The position numbers and the translations under genes are program-made. Shown piece by piece: positions 22,176-35,261 of a stretch of DNA of 64,000 bases; within the stretch, counting starts at the first letter, position 1, and the number at the start of each line of letters is the position of its first letter. The notes beneath the pieces were generated by a model that was not told the DNA's origin, made no database searches, and saw nothing but the letters and a program-made list of their open reading frames with translations. Source of the DNA: Microthyrium microscopicum (lineage: Eukaryota; Ascomycota; Dothideomycetes; Microthyriales; Microthyriaceae); NCBI GenBank assembly GCA_010405405.1, contig MU004231.1, positions 2,061,860 through 2,125,859 on the forward strand. The letters are read 5' to 3'.

Positions 22176-25100
22176 TTAGGAAATCACTGTACTCCCCTGG
22201 CTCTCAACAGCCTCCGCCAGCGCCTCCGAACTCTCAGCAGTAACCGGCCCATGCGGCACCATCTTTGCCTCACTCCCACTCTTCCTCTCCCAACTATCCA
22301 ACAACTTCGCCACACTCTTAAAACTAATCGGCTTCACCAGGTACAAATCAAAGCCGCTCGTAAAAGCTTCGTTCTGATCCCTTGAGCTCGCTAGACCCGT
22401 TAGCGCAATAATCATGGTTTGCGGCGGCGTATCCATGGGTGACAGTGGTTCCCTGTATGCGTTTTCTAAGTCACGGATTTCGCGGGTCGCTTGAAAGCCG
22501 TTTTTGACAGGCATGGTTATGTCCATGAAGATTATGTCTGGGGGCTTGGGCGGGTTGGAATTGATCATGGATTTGTAAGCGTCCACGGCGAGGGCGCCGT
22601 CGGTCGCGGTGAAGATGTCGGTGTAGTGCCGCTTTTTGGACATGAAGGTGTTTAGGAGGCGTAGATTGACCGCGTTGTCGTCGACGAGAAGAAGACGGGG
22701 TTTGCGTGGGACTGGAGACAGCGCCGGGGGCGGCGGTGGTTTCTGTTGGTCGGGTAGAATTGATGGTGGTCGTGGTAATGCGGGTCCAGGGGATTTGGGA
22801 TCGGCGCGTGGGCGTAGAGGTATTGCAGTGGGCGGCGTCCGCAATGCGAGCGGACTGGGTGTAGTCGGATTGGTGATGGTTGTATCGGTTGGCATGGCTG
22901 GCGGGAAGGGAAAGCCGGAGCCAGCTTCGATGGAGCGGGTTGATTGAGCGCTGAGTGCTTCGACCATCATATTGGCGAATTCTGCGTTCGCCATTATTTG
23001 GCCTTGCTGGACAATGTTGATGCCTTGGCCTAGTGTCATGTTATCGACTGATTGCATAACTTCGGCCATTTCGTCCCTGGACTGGTCCTCGACCGAGAGT
23101 CCGCTGTCTTCGGCAGTGTCAGATTCAGCGGCAGCGGCAGTCTTATCGATGTTGTCTAAGCAAATTCGAATGATCTTGGCCAGCTTGTATGGGCCAAATG
23201 GATAGGAGATGGATTCGACCCGGTTCATTCCAGGCTCGTCTTGGTTTTCCGCGTTAAAACTGGATGCATTTGGACAGACAACGATAACCATCGGTGCATC
23301 ACCCCTAGTCAAAAGCCCAGGTCGTATGGTTAACAATGTAGAAAAGTCGGCTTGTGGGACAACTATTATATCTGGGCTTTCTGCCTCCGAAAATGCGGTA
23401 ATGATATTGAAATCATACCAGCCTGCGAGGTATTTATCCATAACTTCTTTCATGATCTCAGGTGATTTAGGATGCGCTGATTCAGCGGTGCCGGACGAGA
23501 AGTACATGGCAGTTCGCTGTCCTGCTCGCTCTCTGACGACTTTCAAACTGTCGTCTTTTGTTCTTTCCAGGCTGCTCCCAGTTGATGGCGTCATATTCGA
23601 TATGGATGAAGGTGTTTTGCTGCTACTATCAGACCGCTCGCTCATGCTAGCAGTCATGGGGAATGCCATGACCACTTCTGTTCCCACGCCGACCGAAGAT
23701 TTGATATCGATCTCACCATTGAGCATTCGAATAACTAATAGCCTGTCAGTTGCGTAGCGTCATACTGGTTTCAAGCATTACTTACTGCTTCGAACTAAGG
23801 ACAGTCCTAGTCCCGTTCCTGGAGCTATTGATGACTCTTGAGCGAATGGTGTGAAAAGCATTGTTTCCATGTATTTCTTCCCAATTCCCTGACCAGTGTC
23901 CGTTATTTTGAGCGTCACAATGTGTATATCAGGGGCATCTGCAGATTGTTTTACAGTAGGCTCGCTTGTCAACGAGACTCGAATGTATCCTCGACTGGTG
24001 TATTTGAGCGCATTGCCAAATACATTCATGACTACTCTGCGGAAGGCACCTGGCTGAGTGTTGAAAGTCCAATGCCCTGGTGGCATATCGATCATGATCT
24101 CAATATCTGGTGACTGAGCTGCTTTGGATTCGGCAGTCTCTGCGACTTCCGGCTCGTTTGCGAGGTCAACGTTGTCGACGTCAGTCAGCCGGTCCTTGAA
24201 GACTTGTCCTGTAGCAACTCCTTCCACAACTTCTTCAGTAATGGCCGCTAGATCAACGTCACCGTAAATATTCATGGCCGGCTGCGAATGCATAGAGAAA
24301 TTGGCCTCTCTTTTTCCTTTGCGACTCGATTTGGAATTTCTTTCAAATGCGTTGATTTTAGAATAGTCTAGCACCATGTTGATTGTGTCCAGTAGAGTAC
24401 GTGCGCAGCTATCGGCTGTATCCACAAGACTTTTTTGAAAGGTTGATAATTCAGTATCGTCCATAAATTCGCAAGACGCAAGAATGCCGTGAAGCGGACT
24501 TCTCAATTCGTGCGAAACTGGGCATCATTAGCAAATACGAGTCAAGTGTATGTATGGTTACTTACTGGAGCCAATAAAGTCGCTTTTCTGCTGGTCTGCC
24601 GCTGTTGTCGCCAACCGACCCAATTCGGTGGTGATGCAATGACAGAATGCAAGAGCATGAAGAAACTCGGGACTCTTTTGAAAAGTACGATACTGGTTGC
24701 CATTTACACCGAAAAAGGCACAGTAGCGAGAGCATGCCGCGTTCCACACGGGCACAAATATCAACTGCCTCGCTTCAGGAAAATGAGTCTTGAGCAGATT
24801 TGTTTCATCTTTTGTTGCATTAACATCTTTCGTGCGCGGTAGCTTGTAGGCTTTAGCTTGTTCTTCCTCCCCAGAAGAGCTAGACGCAACAACTTGCTCA
24901 TCTTCAAGATTGAAAAGCATTCCACGAGGGTAACTTTTGATTAATCGATTGAGTTTCGAAGCGGGCAACGGTGTAAAGGCAAAACTCTGAGAAGATAGTG
25001 GACCGGAAGTCTCTGGTTTTACTGAACTGGCAATAATTTCGGACTCAACGCTAAGATGGTCTTCAGTAAACTCACCAGGTCCAGCCCGGTGATTGTCCGA

Positions 25101-26351
25101 GCGAAACGACACATGTGTGAGGTTAGTGGAAGACCGACGGGCGATTGGTTTCGACCCAACTGGTTCCTTGGTAGACCCAAGCTCATCTAATATTGCGATA
25201 GTCGAAGTTTGCAGCAACGCTGTGCCTGTATCTAGAAACACAACTCCACTATTACCGTAAAGTTCGAGGGAGTTACAGAGCAAGTTGGTGGCTGTCTTGA
25301 AGGTCACAACATAGTCATCGTCTTCGACCTTGGGATTACTGTATTCAGAGGCAGAGCTGTATTGAGAACTGGAGTCCTTAGCAACCTGTTCATGTACATC
25401 TAGAGAAGACTCTTTCTGAGGGACTGTCGTTTCCGAGTGCGCGGATGGTGCTTTAAGGTTGGAGGAGCTTCGGCGTGATCGGTTTTTCCTTCGTATTCGT
25501 TTTCGCCTAACACGATTCTCTGGGTCCACAAAAGCAGCGAGGCACATGTTCATCTGCTTAGAACGTTTAGCATCCTCCTTTTCTCGGAGACTTTCGAGGT
25601 GAGTCATGCAATTATCTGCCATATTGGCTAGAACTGTGGTTATCTTAGCATTATTTTATTTTGACAGTTTCAGAGTCTTACAAGAGATGCGAGAGGCCGA
25701 TATTGGTTCGCGGGCCTTGGTGTCCAGCGCAAATATAGAACCAATGGGAATTCCATTTTTGGTCATCAGTGGAACTCCACAGTAGTACCGAAAGAATGGC
25801 GCGTGGGTTACGAACTCCAAGGTGTTGAAGCGACTGTCTTGTTGTAAATCACAGACTTCGAAGTAGGCAGGTGACCCAGAACTAGCGGGCAAAGCCTGGA
25901 GAGTGTGTTCGCATAGCCGTCCAGCTTTAGGTACAGAGATGCACTAGATTCATTAGCCTTGACTTGTAAATATGAAGATATATTCCTTACCCCGGCCCAG
26001 ATGGCATCTTCAGGGTTGTCAGACTGAGTGCTAAAATTCGTTAGGACTTGGTCTTGTAATAGCAACAAAAGATGTGAATTCGTCGTACGTATCCTCCAAA
26101 TTCAGAGTCTTGGAACTCTCTGCAATAAAGTATTGTTCATCACGGTCTATCAGACTGACCATAGACCGGTCAGCATTTAGCCTCCATGCGACGAGTTGGG
26201 CATGAGCTCCAAGGACAGTATCTGGGGCGGTGGACTTGGTGACGGTGGACTGCGCGCCCGGGGGAACAAAGTATTTGTATAGCTCTCTGGAACGCTTGGT
26301 TGTGACCTCTGGCGATTCGAGGATCGACTCCATCCGCCCTACAGCCGCCAT
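22176..26351 (-). CDS. Hybrid histidine kinase with N-terminal GAF domain
   Basis: Six exons, 26089-26351, 25991-26030, 25943 down to 25682, 25633 down to 24566, 24517 down to 23786 and 23734 down to 22176, give 1307 aa with every junction in frame. Order of domains: GAF at about residues 35-200 (YFIAESSKTLNLED, then YYCGVPLMTKNGIPIGSIF); a Ser/Arg-rich linker; HisKA with ISHELRSPLHGIL, phospho-acceptor His547; HATPase with N box VVMNVFGNALKYT near 708-718 and G boxes DTGQGIG and GTGLGLSLV; then a receiver-like segment without an acceptor Asp (about 860-985); a Pro-rich linker; and a true receiver (LLLVDDN, acceptor Asp near 1192 in IIFMDITMP, Lys in LVKPISF). It should pass phosphate to the Ypd1/Hog-type relay; its signal is unknown. 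Cytosolic: no membrane segment. Confidence 0.93.
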
Positions 26352-27421
26352 GCGCCAACTGGGTGTACCCTATGGAATCCAGATTAGACGGGCGGTGGAT
26401 GTCGCAGGCTGTGAGATGGTATATTGAAGATCAATTGGAACACAGAATACAGGGGCGTGGAGGCGACGATGTATGCGGGCGGGCTAAACACCAAAAGACA
26501 GGACGACAAGGTTGGTGGTTGGTGACGAAAGAAGAGCGACAAAAGGAAGGAAGTGGAATGGCAGCAATTGACAGTTGGAGATGGAAGAGATGGATGGCTG
26601 GCAGGCGCACAATCAGGCAAAGATCAACGGGTATGCATGCTAAGATTGACTGGGAAGAAGAGCTTGGAAAACGATGGGGTTGTTACAGCACGTAGGGCCA
26701 TGATCCAGAAAGTATTGCGTCTTGCGTCTTGACCCACGGCTTCTTGAAAGATGTTTGAATCAAGAGACAAAAGGGTCTGTTTTCGGGAAGCCACACCCAA
26801 AATCCCAATGACGTCGCTAAAAAACTGGATACAAGACTGCGTGCGCCACCGGTCTCGATCTCTGAAACCTTGAGCACTTCTTCTAGGCCTGCACTCTATC
26901 TCGACGACAAGAGTCTAGATCTGGGTCTATATGGATGCCCGCAGAATATCGGCAGCAACCTCATTTCCAACCAACCTTTATAGACATCAAGATGTCCCTT
27001 GGCTAAGCGCTACAAGGGAGATATGTTGTGCCTGAACCCCGGAGACAACTCCGTAAATCGTGCGCGCTAGCTAGCGTGGCAACCACATCTCTGGATCTAA
27101 TCTTGAAACCAACCACCAAACTGAATTCTAAATTAGTATTCCTGTGAAAAAGGAAATCTTTCCGACATCCGATCAATTCACTGATTCTACTCGCAGTATT
27201 TCCATGCTATTTCCATGATCTACAACTCCCAGCTTTTGAGAACCGAAAAAAGGGTAAACATGATCACAATAGCCCAAAGAATACATCAAGTCAATCATAA
27301 CCATTATTATCCTATATGCATATCATCCCCCATCTACTACTATACAGCTAATCCCACATCTACATCCTCATCCGCCATATCATCCAACACAACACCCTCC
27401 TCCTCATCCAATACATAACCA
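26352..27421. other. Intergenic region, shared flank of kinase promoter and DIP2-like 3' end
   Basis: About 1 kb without a supported gene. ORFs at 26363-26695 and 26384-26620 are mirror frames of a CA-rich stretch. TA-rich sequence at 27150-27420 probably carries the 3' UTR of the DIP2/CPS1-like gene. Confidence 0.4.
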
Positions 27422-30400
27422 CTACTTCGCAGCACCAGGCGCCGGCTTTCTATGCACCTGCCCAGCCTGTCCCTGCGAAGCCAGCGAAGGCTGTTGACCC
27501 TGTCCCCCAATCCCCATTGAAAACAACGCCTCACTAGGCCAATCATTTGCTTCATAAGTACTATCCCGATTAGCCACCCTCAATTGCGGCGCATCATTCC
27601 CTGGCAACTCAAATGCCAATGGACCTACACCGCCGATGCGGTCGCGCGAGCCGGGTCTACTAGATGGCTGGCTTCGCTGCGCTCGATTCGGGCTATTTGG
27701 TAAACTTGCGTTGGGCAGTCTTCCTTCTCGCCCTGCTGATTCGGTCAACATGCTGAGATATGGCTTGTTCGCGTACGAGGGTAGAGGAGGTGGATGGTCA
27801 AGGGCTGCTGAGTCCTCCATGGTGCCGTCGACGCGGGATGGGCCAGAGAAGTGCGCGTGTTGGCGAGAGGGAGGGAGTTGCGAAGGCGGTGGATGGGCAG
27901 GGGTATGGTGTGGTTCGTGGAAACCGCCGCGCATTTCGGCAATGGCGGCGGGTGGGAGGAGAGAGCCGGGGAGATTTGCGGCGGCCGTGGCGAGATGGTG
28001 GGAGGATGCGAGGTGTGGATTGTCGAGAGGGAAAGATTGTTGTTGGTTGTGTTCGCTGAATGGGCCGTGGGCATTGACGGGTGAGTAGCCGGTGCCGTAA
28101 CTGTCAGTGTCGGCGGAAAGTTCGTGGACGCGTAGACCGCCGCCGCCAACGGTCGTGCTAGTTCGTCGGGAAGCGGTGGGTGTTTCCTCTTCAATGGTCT
28201 GTTCTTGGGCGTCGGCGGGAAGTTCGGAGAGGAAAGAGTGCGAGGGATATGTCGCGGGTAGTTCAGCATGAAACTCATTTTGAGGGAGAATGGGATGTCC
28301 TTGGGCATCGACTAGCATATTATCGGACAGTTCTGCTGGGAAGGAGATTTGTGAGGCACGAGATCCATGCGAGGAATATGATGGGTGTGACATGTGTGCA
28401 GGAATGCCCTGCTGCTTCAATGATCCTGATCCAGGTTGTTGGCCGCTCGTTGAGAAGAGTGTTGAGCTGCTTATGCTTTGCCGAGCTGTACTACCTCTCC
28501 GCTTTGCTAAAGCACGCTCTTCTTCGCCACTCTCTCGAATTGCAAATTGGGCCATGGTTCGCATTCTACGAGTGACCCAACTAGCCAGAATTTTGCCGCG
28601 CTGTTTCTCGCCTAAGCGACTACGCGGAAAGTCGCCCTTCGAAACAAACGCTACGATATCGACGATGAAGTGATGATTGTTCAGAATGCTGTTGACGATA
28701 ACTGGGACAATTGATGCTAGGAAGTGTTTTCGATCAACCTCCGCGAGGACGACAACCAAGCCGCCAGCTTGGAAAACAGCACTAAACCAGTTAGAATAAT
28801 TGACAACTAGATGAGGTGAGAGAGCTTACCATCCGCCGTACACAATGTTACGATGACAGCGTTCAACGTTCTGTTCAATGTCGACCGGGAAATGGCAGAG
28901 ACCATTGACTTCAAAAGTCTCGCCAATACTTCCCAAGACGAACAAGACCTGCATATCCACCACGCCACCACTCGGCCCAATAGGTCGACTGACATTGTGA
29001 AGAAAGCCCAAATCTCCTGTTCGAACATACCGCACATTCGGATCACCATCCATGGTACGACCATTGAATCGTTCTGCATCAAGTGCGTCTTTGGAGCCAT
29101 AGAATGAGTGTACATTCGCTTCCGACTGTACCCAAATCTCACCATACTCGCCCACCAGACAAAGACGATTGGTCTCAGGGTTGACGATGCAGATTTGAGT
29201 TGAAACAGGAACCATACCAGAATCCTGGACAAGTAGAGCCTGAGGATCCGAGTCGGGATGTACTGGTACAATCAACCCACGTCGTAGCGAGTGCAAGTCC
29301 AGCCACAACTCAATTGGCTCAACACACATGTACGAGCGTGAACTGACCATGGGATTGAGGACATGTGAGTAAATAGTGTTGATAGCGGTTCGATCGAGTC
29401 TCGCCTGTGCAAAGTGCACACGCACCTTTTGGTACACATCCACTTTAGGTCGTCCTTCGGTAGTGATCATAAGATTCTTGAGTTCATGCAGAGGATTTGA
29501 CTTGCCAGCACCAAAAGCCATAGCGTGATCCAACATGTTACTCGTCGCATACGTATCCTTAATCTTGTATCGGGACAGCGTATGAAACAGGATATGTGGA
29601 TTTGCTGCAAAGTCAACAGGACTGACCATATATGTCGGACTGGCCAGATAAATACCCATCAAGCAGGTATGAATGAAGCCAAGTCCGATAGTTGATCGAA
29701 CACATCCTAGAATAGGACGCATTGAATTCATCTGACAGGTCTCTTTTTGGACTTTACAAAGCGCCATAATCGTGTCATGGCCTAGTTGGACTGCAATTCG
29801 TCTTTGATCGGGTGTCCAGTATATCCAGACAACTACTGGGTAGCCAGGTTGTACCCAAGTTGGTCTCATAGTAAAACCCAGTTCCCTACAGCCGTGGTTC
29901 TGCTTTGATGGCTTTGATGTGCTATACGCGTTTGGCATGTTGACGCGCAAAACATTGGCGGATGTCTTGAGATGTGTTTGGACCGTCTTTTGTTTGAGAA
30001 TAGCATCGACATCATGGTTGACAAGGATCACTTTGATCTTGAAATCTGCAATGATATGCAACAAGGCGGGAGCGTCTTCGTTGAGTCGGCCTCCATCAAC
30101 TGGTGCCATGGGAATAGCGACAATCCCAAGACAGAGGCAGGCGTGCAGCGCAAAGACAAAGTCCTCGGAGTGTGTATACATTAGTAGAACGTGGTCTCCG
30201 GGCAATAGCTTCAGCTTGTTCTTGAGATAAATAGCCACCGCAGCGACTTTTTGGTCAAATTTCTTCCAATTGATGCCTTTACCTTCTTTTCCACGAGAAT
30301 CGATCGTGCAATAGGCGAGCTCTTCAGCCTGCTTGGACACCCGCCATTGCAATAAATCATGAATGTTGGAAAAATTGTTGAGTGAAGTGGAAGTTCGATC

Positions 30401-33400
30401 ATCCATGACAACTTCGCGATAGTCGACGCCAGAATATTGCTTGTCACCCATAACGAGGAGCTGTTGTCGTCTCGAAGTTGCCAATGGTGACCAGATACTA
30501 CCGCCTGGATCGTCGCCAATGGGGAGATTCGTTACTGCTCGATCTACACCGAATTTGATATGGACACAGGCCAGTTGACCATTGTCAAACTCTTTTCTGC
30601 AAAGCATGTTTCCAATCTCCCGTCGACCATTTTTGATGATTCGTGGTAATCTATTCGGCTCCGTGAGCATCACGCAATAGACTCGTAAACCATGATCTTG
30701 GTAAAGAACGTCCATAACTCTTTCTGATAACGAGTCCAGTAATGGAATGTCCAATTGTCGAGGTGGTCCACCGGCGGTTGTAGGCGATGTGGAAGCCAGC
30801 TGACTTTCGAGAAGTACAATCGGCAAGTATTCGCCATTGATATGAGAATCAAACGCAGAGCTGCATCATTAGCAATAAAAACGATCAAATCAGAAATGAA
30901 CTTACCAGTCGTAAATCTTTAGCACCTTCTTCATGATACTACCGACAAGGTGCTGGACAAAGAAGTACCTATGATCCTCTGTCATCGCGCCCATCGTTCC
31001 ATCCATCATTGGTACTTCCACTCTTTGGCGTATGCGATCCTCATACAATCCCAGGACGAATACCTTGCCTTCCACTACGCACCCAAGAAGGCCAGTCCGC
31101 AAGAACTCTGGTTCTACGAGTATCGGGTTCGGATCACCCTCCGCGAATCTGAATGGCCGCGCATGAAATATCGTCTCTGTATGTTTTGGCAGAGCCCAGA
31201 AACCACCCGAAAGTGACGGTGAATCCACCCAAATCTCGCCAATGGTGTATGGCGCAACCAGCAAATTCGTCTCCGGATTGACGACCGCAAGCGTCGCGTC
31301 TGGAATTGGAAATCCAAACCCCCCCACGCGCATGGTGCCAGGCTCGTTGGACCGTTTAGCAGCCTCATCGCCCATAGCCAAGATTTGGACTTCATTGAGT
31401 TTGAGCGCTTCCTTGTTGACCAGGATCTCTGACAATTCAGTACGATTCTTCGGCTTTGAGTCTTTCTTGACCTTGGCACCACCAATCAAACTGCTGTAGC
31501 CATTGCTGGGCTCTTCCGGCTCTTCAGTCTCTTCTTCCTCTTCTGGCTCGTGTTTGCTCAGCGGACAGCCCATGCGCTCTTCACCACCCAGCCAGTCACG
31601 GACAGATATAATCATACCGCCGTGTTCAGGCAGACAAAGCATTGGCGCGACAAGTTCACGCGCCCATTGATTCCGTAACGGTCGGAGCCAGCGGTCAGCC
31701 AGGACTTCATGGAATTCGCAATTAATGGTTAAGGTGTCGATCAGACATATCCGCAAGGTAGAAAAATTGGGTTCCGTATTCTTTTTGAAATTTCGCGTTG
31801 CCATTGGCTCGGTTTGGTAGTTATAGACAGCCTTCATTAGGCCCGGGTAATCTGCCACCATGACAGTCGTCTTGTATTTGGTGATTAGATGCGCATAGAG
31901 ACCTTCCACGTCGACGGTGCTAGAGTTCATCCAGACAGTTGTGTGACCGCCATAAACACCAAGTAAGACACCCAATATCAGTCCGACACCTTCCCGGGGA
32001 TCCAGGTAGCTAACAATGGTCTCGACTCCCGACTTTGACTTTCGTGGACCTCTGCGTTCCGCCGGAACACTTGAAAGTATGGCCTGGACGCATGCCATCT
32101 GGTGCAGAATAGTTCTATGGCTTAGGACCACACCACGCAAATCTCCAGTAGGTGCTCTTGAGAACTCGATATAAGCGATATCCGGCGCGGGAAGATCCTG
32201 TCCTGCATCCCGCTTCTTCGGGTGGCTACCAAACTCGTTCGTCTTCCACCACTCTACACCCGTCGGCCATTTCTGTCCGCGAGTCTGAATGTCCCGTTGC
32301 AATTTCTTGAGGTTCTCCTCTGTTGTGAGCGCCAGGTGAGCCTGTGTGGTGTTTAGCAGCAGCTTCAGCTTGGCCAGATCGCCGTCCACTCCATTCATTG
32401 GCACGGCTACTACTCCAGCCAAAAAGCAGCCCAGTAAAGCCACAGCAAAGTCGATGATCTCCACATCGCGATATACGAGAGCCACTCGGTCGCCACGATA
32501 CAGATTGCTCTTGTCCTTTATGACTTGCGCGACCTTTTCTGCCCGAGCTGCGAGCTTCTCCCATGTGATAGACGCCAGCTCCTTGCCTTTATTGTCCAGC
32601 ACCCAATATGCTGGCTGCCTCGGATTCGTCTTTCCACGATGTTTGAGAATGGCGCCAATGCTATCGAACTTGGCCATAGGGACTTTAGTGTCATGAGGAT
32701 CGAATATCTCAAATGGCACATGTCTCGGGTCCAGCGGTAAATTGCTCTCAATCATTCCTCCAGACATGCCCACATCAGTGAGCATCGGAGGCGCCATATT
32801 CGCGCTAGGCGAAAAAGCATCCGAATATCTACTAGGTCCTCCTCCATAGCTATCGCGATCCGTCATTTGCTGGCCCGCGAAATCAGAAAAATAGTTCTGT
32901 TGCGAATCCAGCATAGTGCTCATTCTACTGCTCTCTGGATCATCTTCATAACTATTCGCCTGATTTGGCGGGTTGAACCTATAGTCCGCGCTCACCATTG
33001 TACTGCTTCTTGTGGGGTCGTAGTCGCCTTCCGGTCCCGGCGGCCGTAGTCCTTGGTTCGAGCCCATGGACGGGTGTCGCATGCCGCCAAGTTGCTGTTC
33101 TTGGAAGCGGGAGACATGGCTAGGAGGGTGCATTTGGCCGTAGCCATAGGCCGGCTGCCCTTGAGGCGGAGAGGTTGCGCGAGGATCCAGACTGGCGGAG
33201 GCTTGTGAGGAATCGGCGGAGGCGTAGGATTCGCGGTGTTGGAGGGAGCGTTGTAGTTGTTCGAGTTGTTCGGGGCTCATGTATTGGGATATGAGCATAG
33301 TACGGCGTTTTTCATAGCTGCAGTTGAGGAGATCAGGTTAGCCCAAGTCCAGCGCGCAAAGTTATGGTTGGGAACACGTTTAAAGGGGAGGGAACCAGGT

Positions 33401-33616
33401 TCATGGGAGTCGGGGTATTGGAGCTTATTACCCTTTTCTTGTGATATCGCCTTCCTGTTTGATCAGCGGGTTAGCATCGCTTCAAAATTACAGAAGATTC
33501 CGCACGGCGCAACAAGATGGAGATTTGGTGGAGGAGCCACAGCGGAGTAAGCTTACCTCGAATTCATGATCAAGCTCCCTCAACTTCGCATTCAGGTCCG
33601 GATTGTTGGCTGCCAT
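27422..33616 (-). CDS. DIP2/CPS1-type protein with DMAP1-binding domain and two AMP-binding modules
   Basis: Exons 33557-33616, 33432-33454, 30906-33317, 28830-30860 and 27422-28781 give 1961 aa; all junctions keep frame. Residues 1-45 (LNAKLRELDHEFEEGDITRKGYEKRR) form the DMAP1-binding domain of DIP2 proteins. A Gln/Ser/Pro-rich linker precedes the first adenylate-forming-like domain (about 200-830; ITWEKLAARAEKVA, SNLYRGDRVALVY), and a second follows (about 850-1500; LLPGDHVLLMYTHSEDF, YVRTGDLGFL). The last 300 residues are disordered (Ser/Pro/His). In Cochliobolus, CPS1, of this class, is a virulence factor (established knowledge); yeast Cmr2 and animal DIP2 are relatives acting in lipid metabolism. 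The catalytic signature of acyl-CoA synthetases is weak in both modules. The short first two exons decide the true start at 33616 rather than the internal Met at 33298. Confidence 0.93.
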
Positions 33617-35261
33617 CGCGCCGGCATGGGATCTTTGATGCCCTTGCGCAATTCGCAGGGTTTGTTAATCCTTCCGCGGCCTGCAGCTGGAGAGTAGACG
33701 AGACGAAACAAAGTTACGAAACGCAGCGGTATTTCGTGTCCCGGTCAACTATCGTCGATCGTATGCTCATAGACGATCTTTTCTCGAATGTTGTAAAGAT
33801 GCTTCGAACCAGAAATAACGATTGTGAGTGGAGAGTGTTGGTGAGAGCGGCTGATGAAGGGAGGGAGGGGGTCTTTGATTGTTGACGCGGTGGCCGATGG
33901 ACTGCGGACGATCAATAATGGAGCAGAAGAGATGGAAGCGCTCAGACTGGCAGCTGAAGATGAGATGATGGTATGACAAAGGCTTTGGGCAGGAAAATTG
34001 TAGATTGTGCAACAAAGGAGGTGTAATTTGAAGCAAGGCGGGAAAGTGTAGATGTTGTGGCAGGTGTTGGTTTCAGCAGTCTTGGGATTGAGCAAGTGTC
34101 TTTTAGAGAGCGTCCAAGCAACAGGAGGGAGTTGGAACTGTGAGAGTCAAAAGAGTCAAAAGCATGTGAGGTCTTTCAACAATGCAAGGTGGCGGCGGAC
34201 AATTATCAAGTGGAGACTGGTCTGTTTATTAAGCTAATGCAAACTATTACTACACGAGCTTCTTTTATTCTTCTTGTTGTCCTGAATTCTGACTTCTGCA
34301 GAACCATTCCATTGAGAGACTGACTGGCTGTGTGCCAACCGTGCCAACTTTGCCTACTCCTCCATTGACACCCCTACCAGCAAAAGCCTGAAATACGAAG
34401 TTACAGAAATATCAAGATATATCTTAGAACTCCCGGCCGCCTGTCAGTGCCATGTGGTCATTCAATACCCACGCGCTGCATCTCATTGTGGCCCTGAACC
34501 CAACGTCATGGCCAATTTGCACATGGCCAATGCTGTGGACGGGCTTGTCAAAATGAATGGCACGCTCCCATCGCATGCGATGTCTACCATCGCAGCTTAT
34601 AAAGAGCATACTATCTGACACCCATCCTATTCCATGCTCTACATTCTACAACCTTCTCCGCTCATTCGAAGGTAGCGGATGGGAGTCAAAGAAGAGAAGA
34701 TCCTATTTCTTTTCGTCACCAGTTGAGCGTCTTCCAACTTTGCTCCACATCCAGGATTCCAAAGGACCATCCCAGCCGCTTCTGATACTGTTGGCTTGCT
34801 TATTACTTGGTTCCTCGTATTTAACCATAGCAGACAGTTGCGCACACATATAGACAGGTTGACAGGCATACTTGCATTTGTATTTGCTGTAAGCCATCTA
34901 CTACTCCTCGTAACAAGTATACACAGTACCCATTGCGTTTTTGTATCCGCCCTCATAAAGACATACTCCTCATCATCAATGGATTAGCAATCCGATATAT
35001 GCATGTAATCCCCAAAAATGCACAACAAAAAAGCCGCCAATGCCAAAACTGCTGCCCCCATAAATGACGATCATGCACAGCCGCCGCCATTATCATCATA
35101 TTCCCATGGGAAGATATCAAGGAGAGGCACCAGAATGCAGGGAACATAGGAAAAAGGAAACGATAGAGTTTGCGGGGTATTAACAAAAATGAGAGAGCCA
35201 TGATTTGGAAAGGGAACCTGATCATATACACAATAACACACATCAACAAGTCCCCAGCAAA
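33617..35261. other. Intergenic interval (about 1.6 kb)
   Basis: 5' flank of the DIP2/CPS1-like gene, then 3' flank of the MIF-domain gene. ORFs of 60-120 codons on both strands (33745-34095, 34557-34956, 34953-35249) are unrelated to known families and mirror one another. Nothing else recognised. Confidence 0.4.

Noticed and set aside
23209-23757. 182-codon plus ORF
   Set aside because: Antisense shadow of the histidine kinase coding exon.
27636-28673. Overlapping plus ORFs of 77-150 codons
   Set aside because: Antisense shadows of the low-complexity C-terminal exon of the DIP2/CPS1-like gene.
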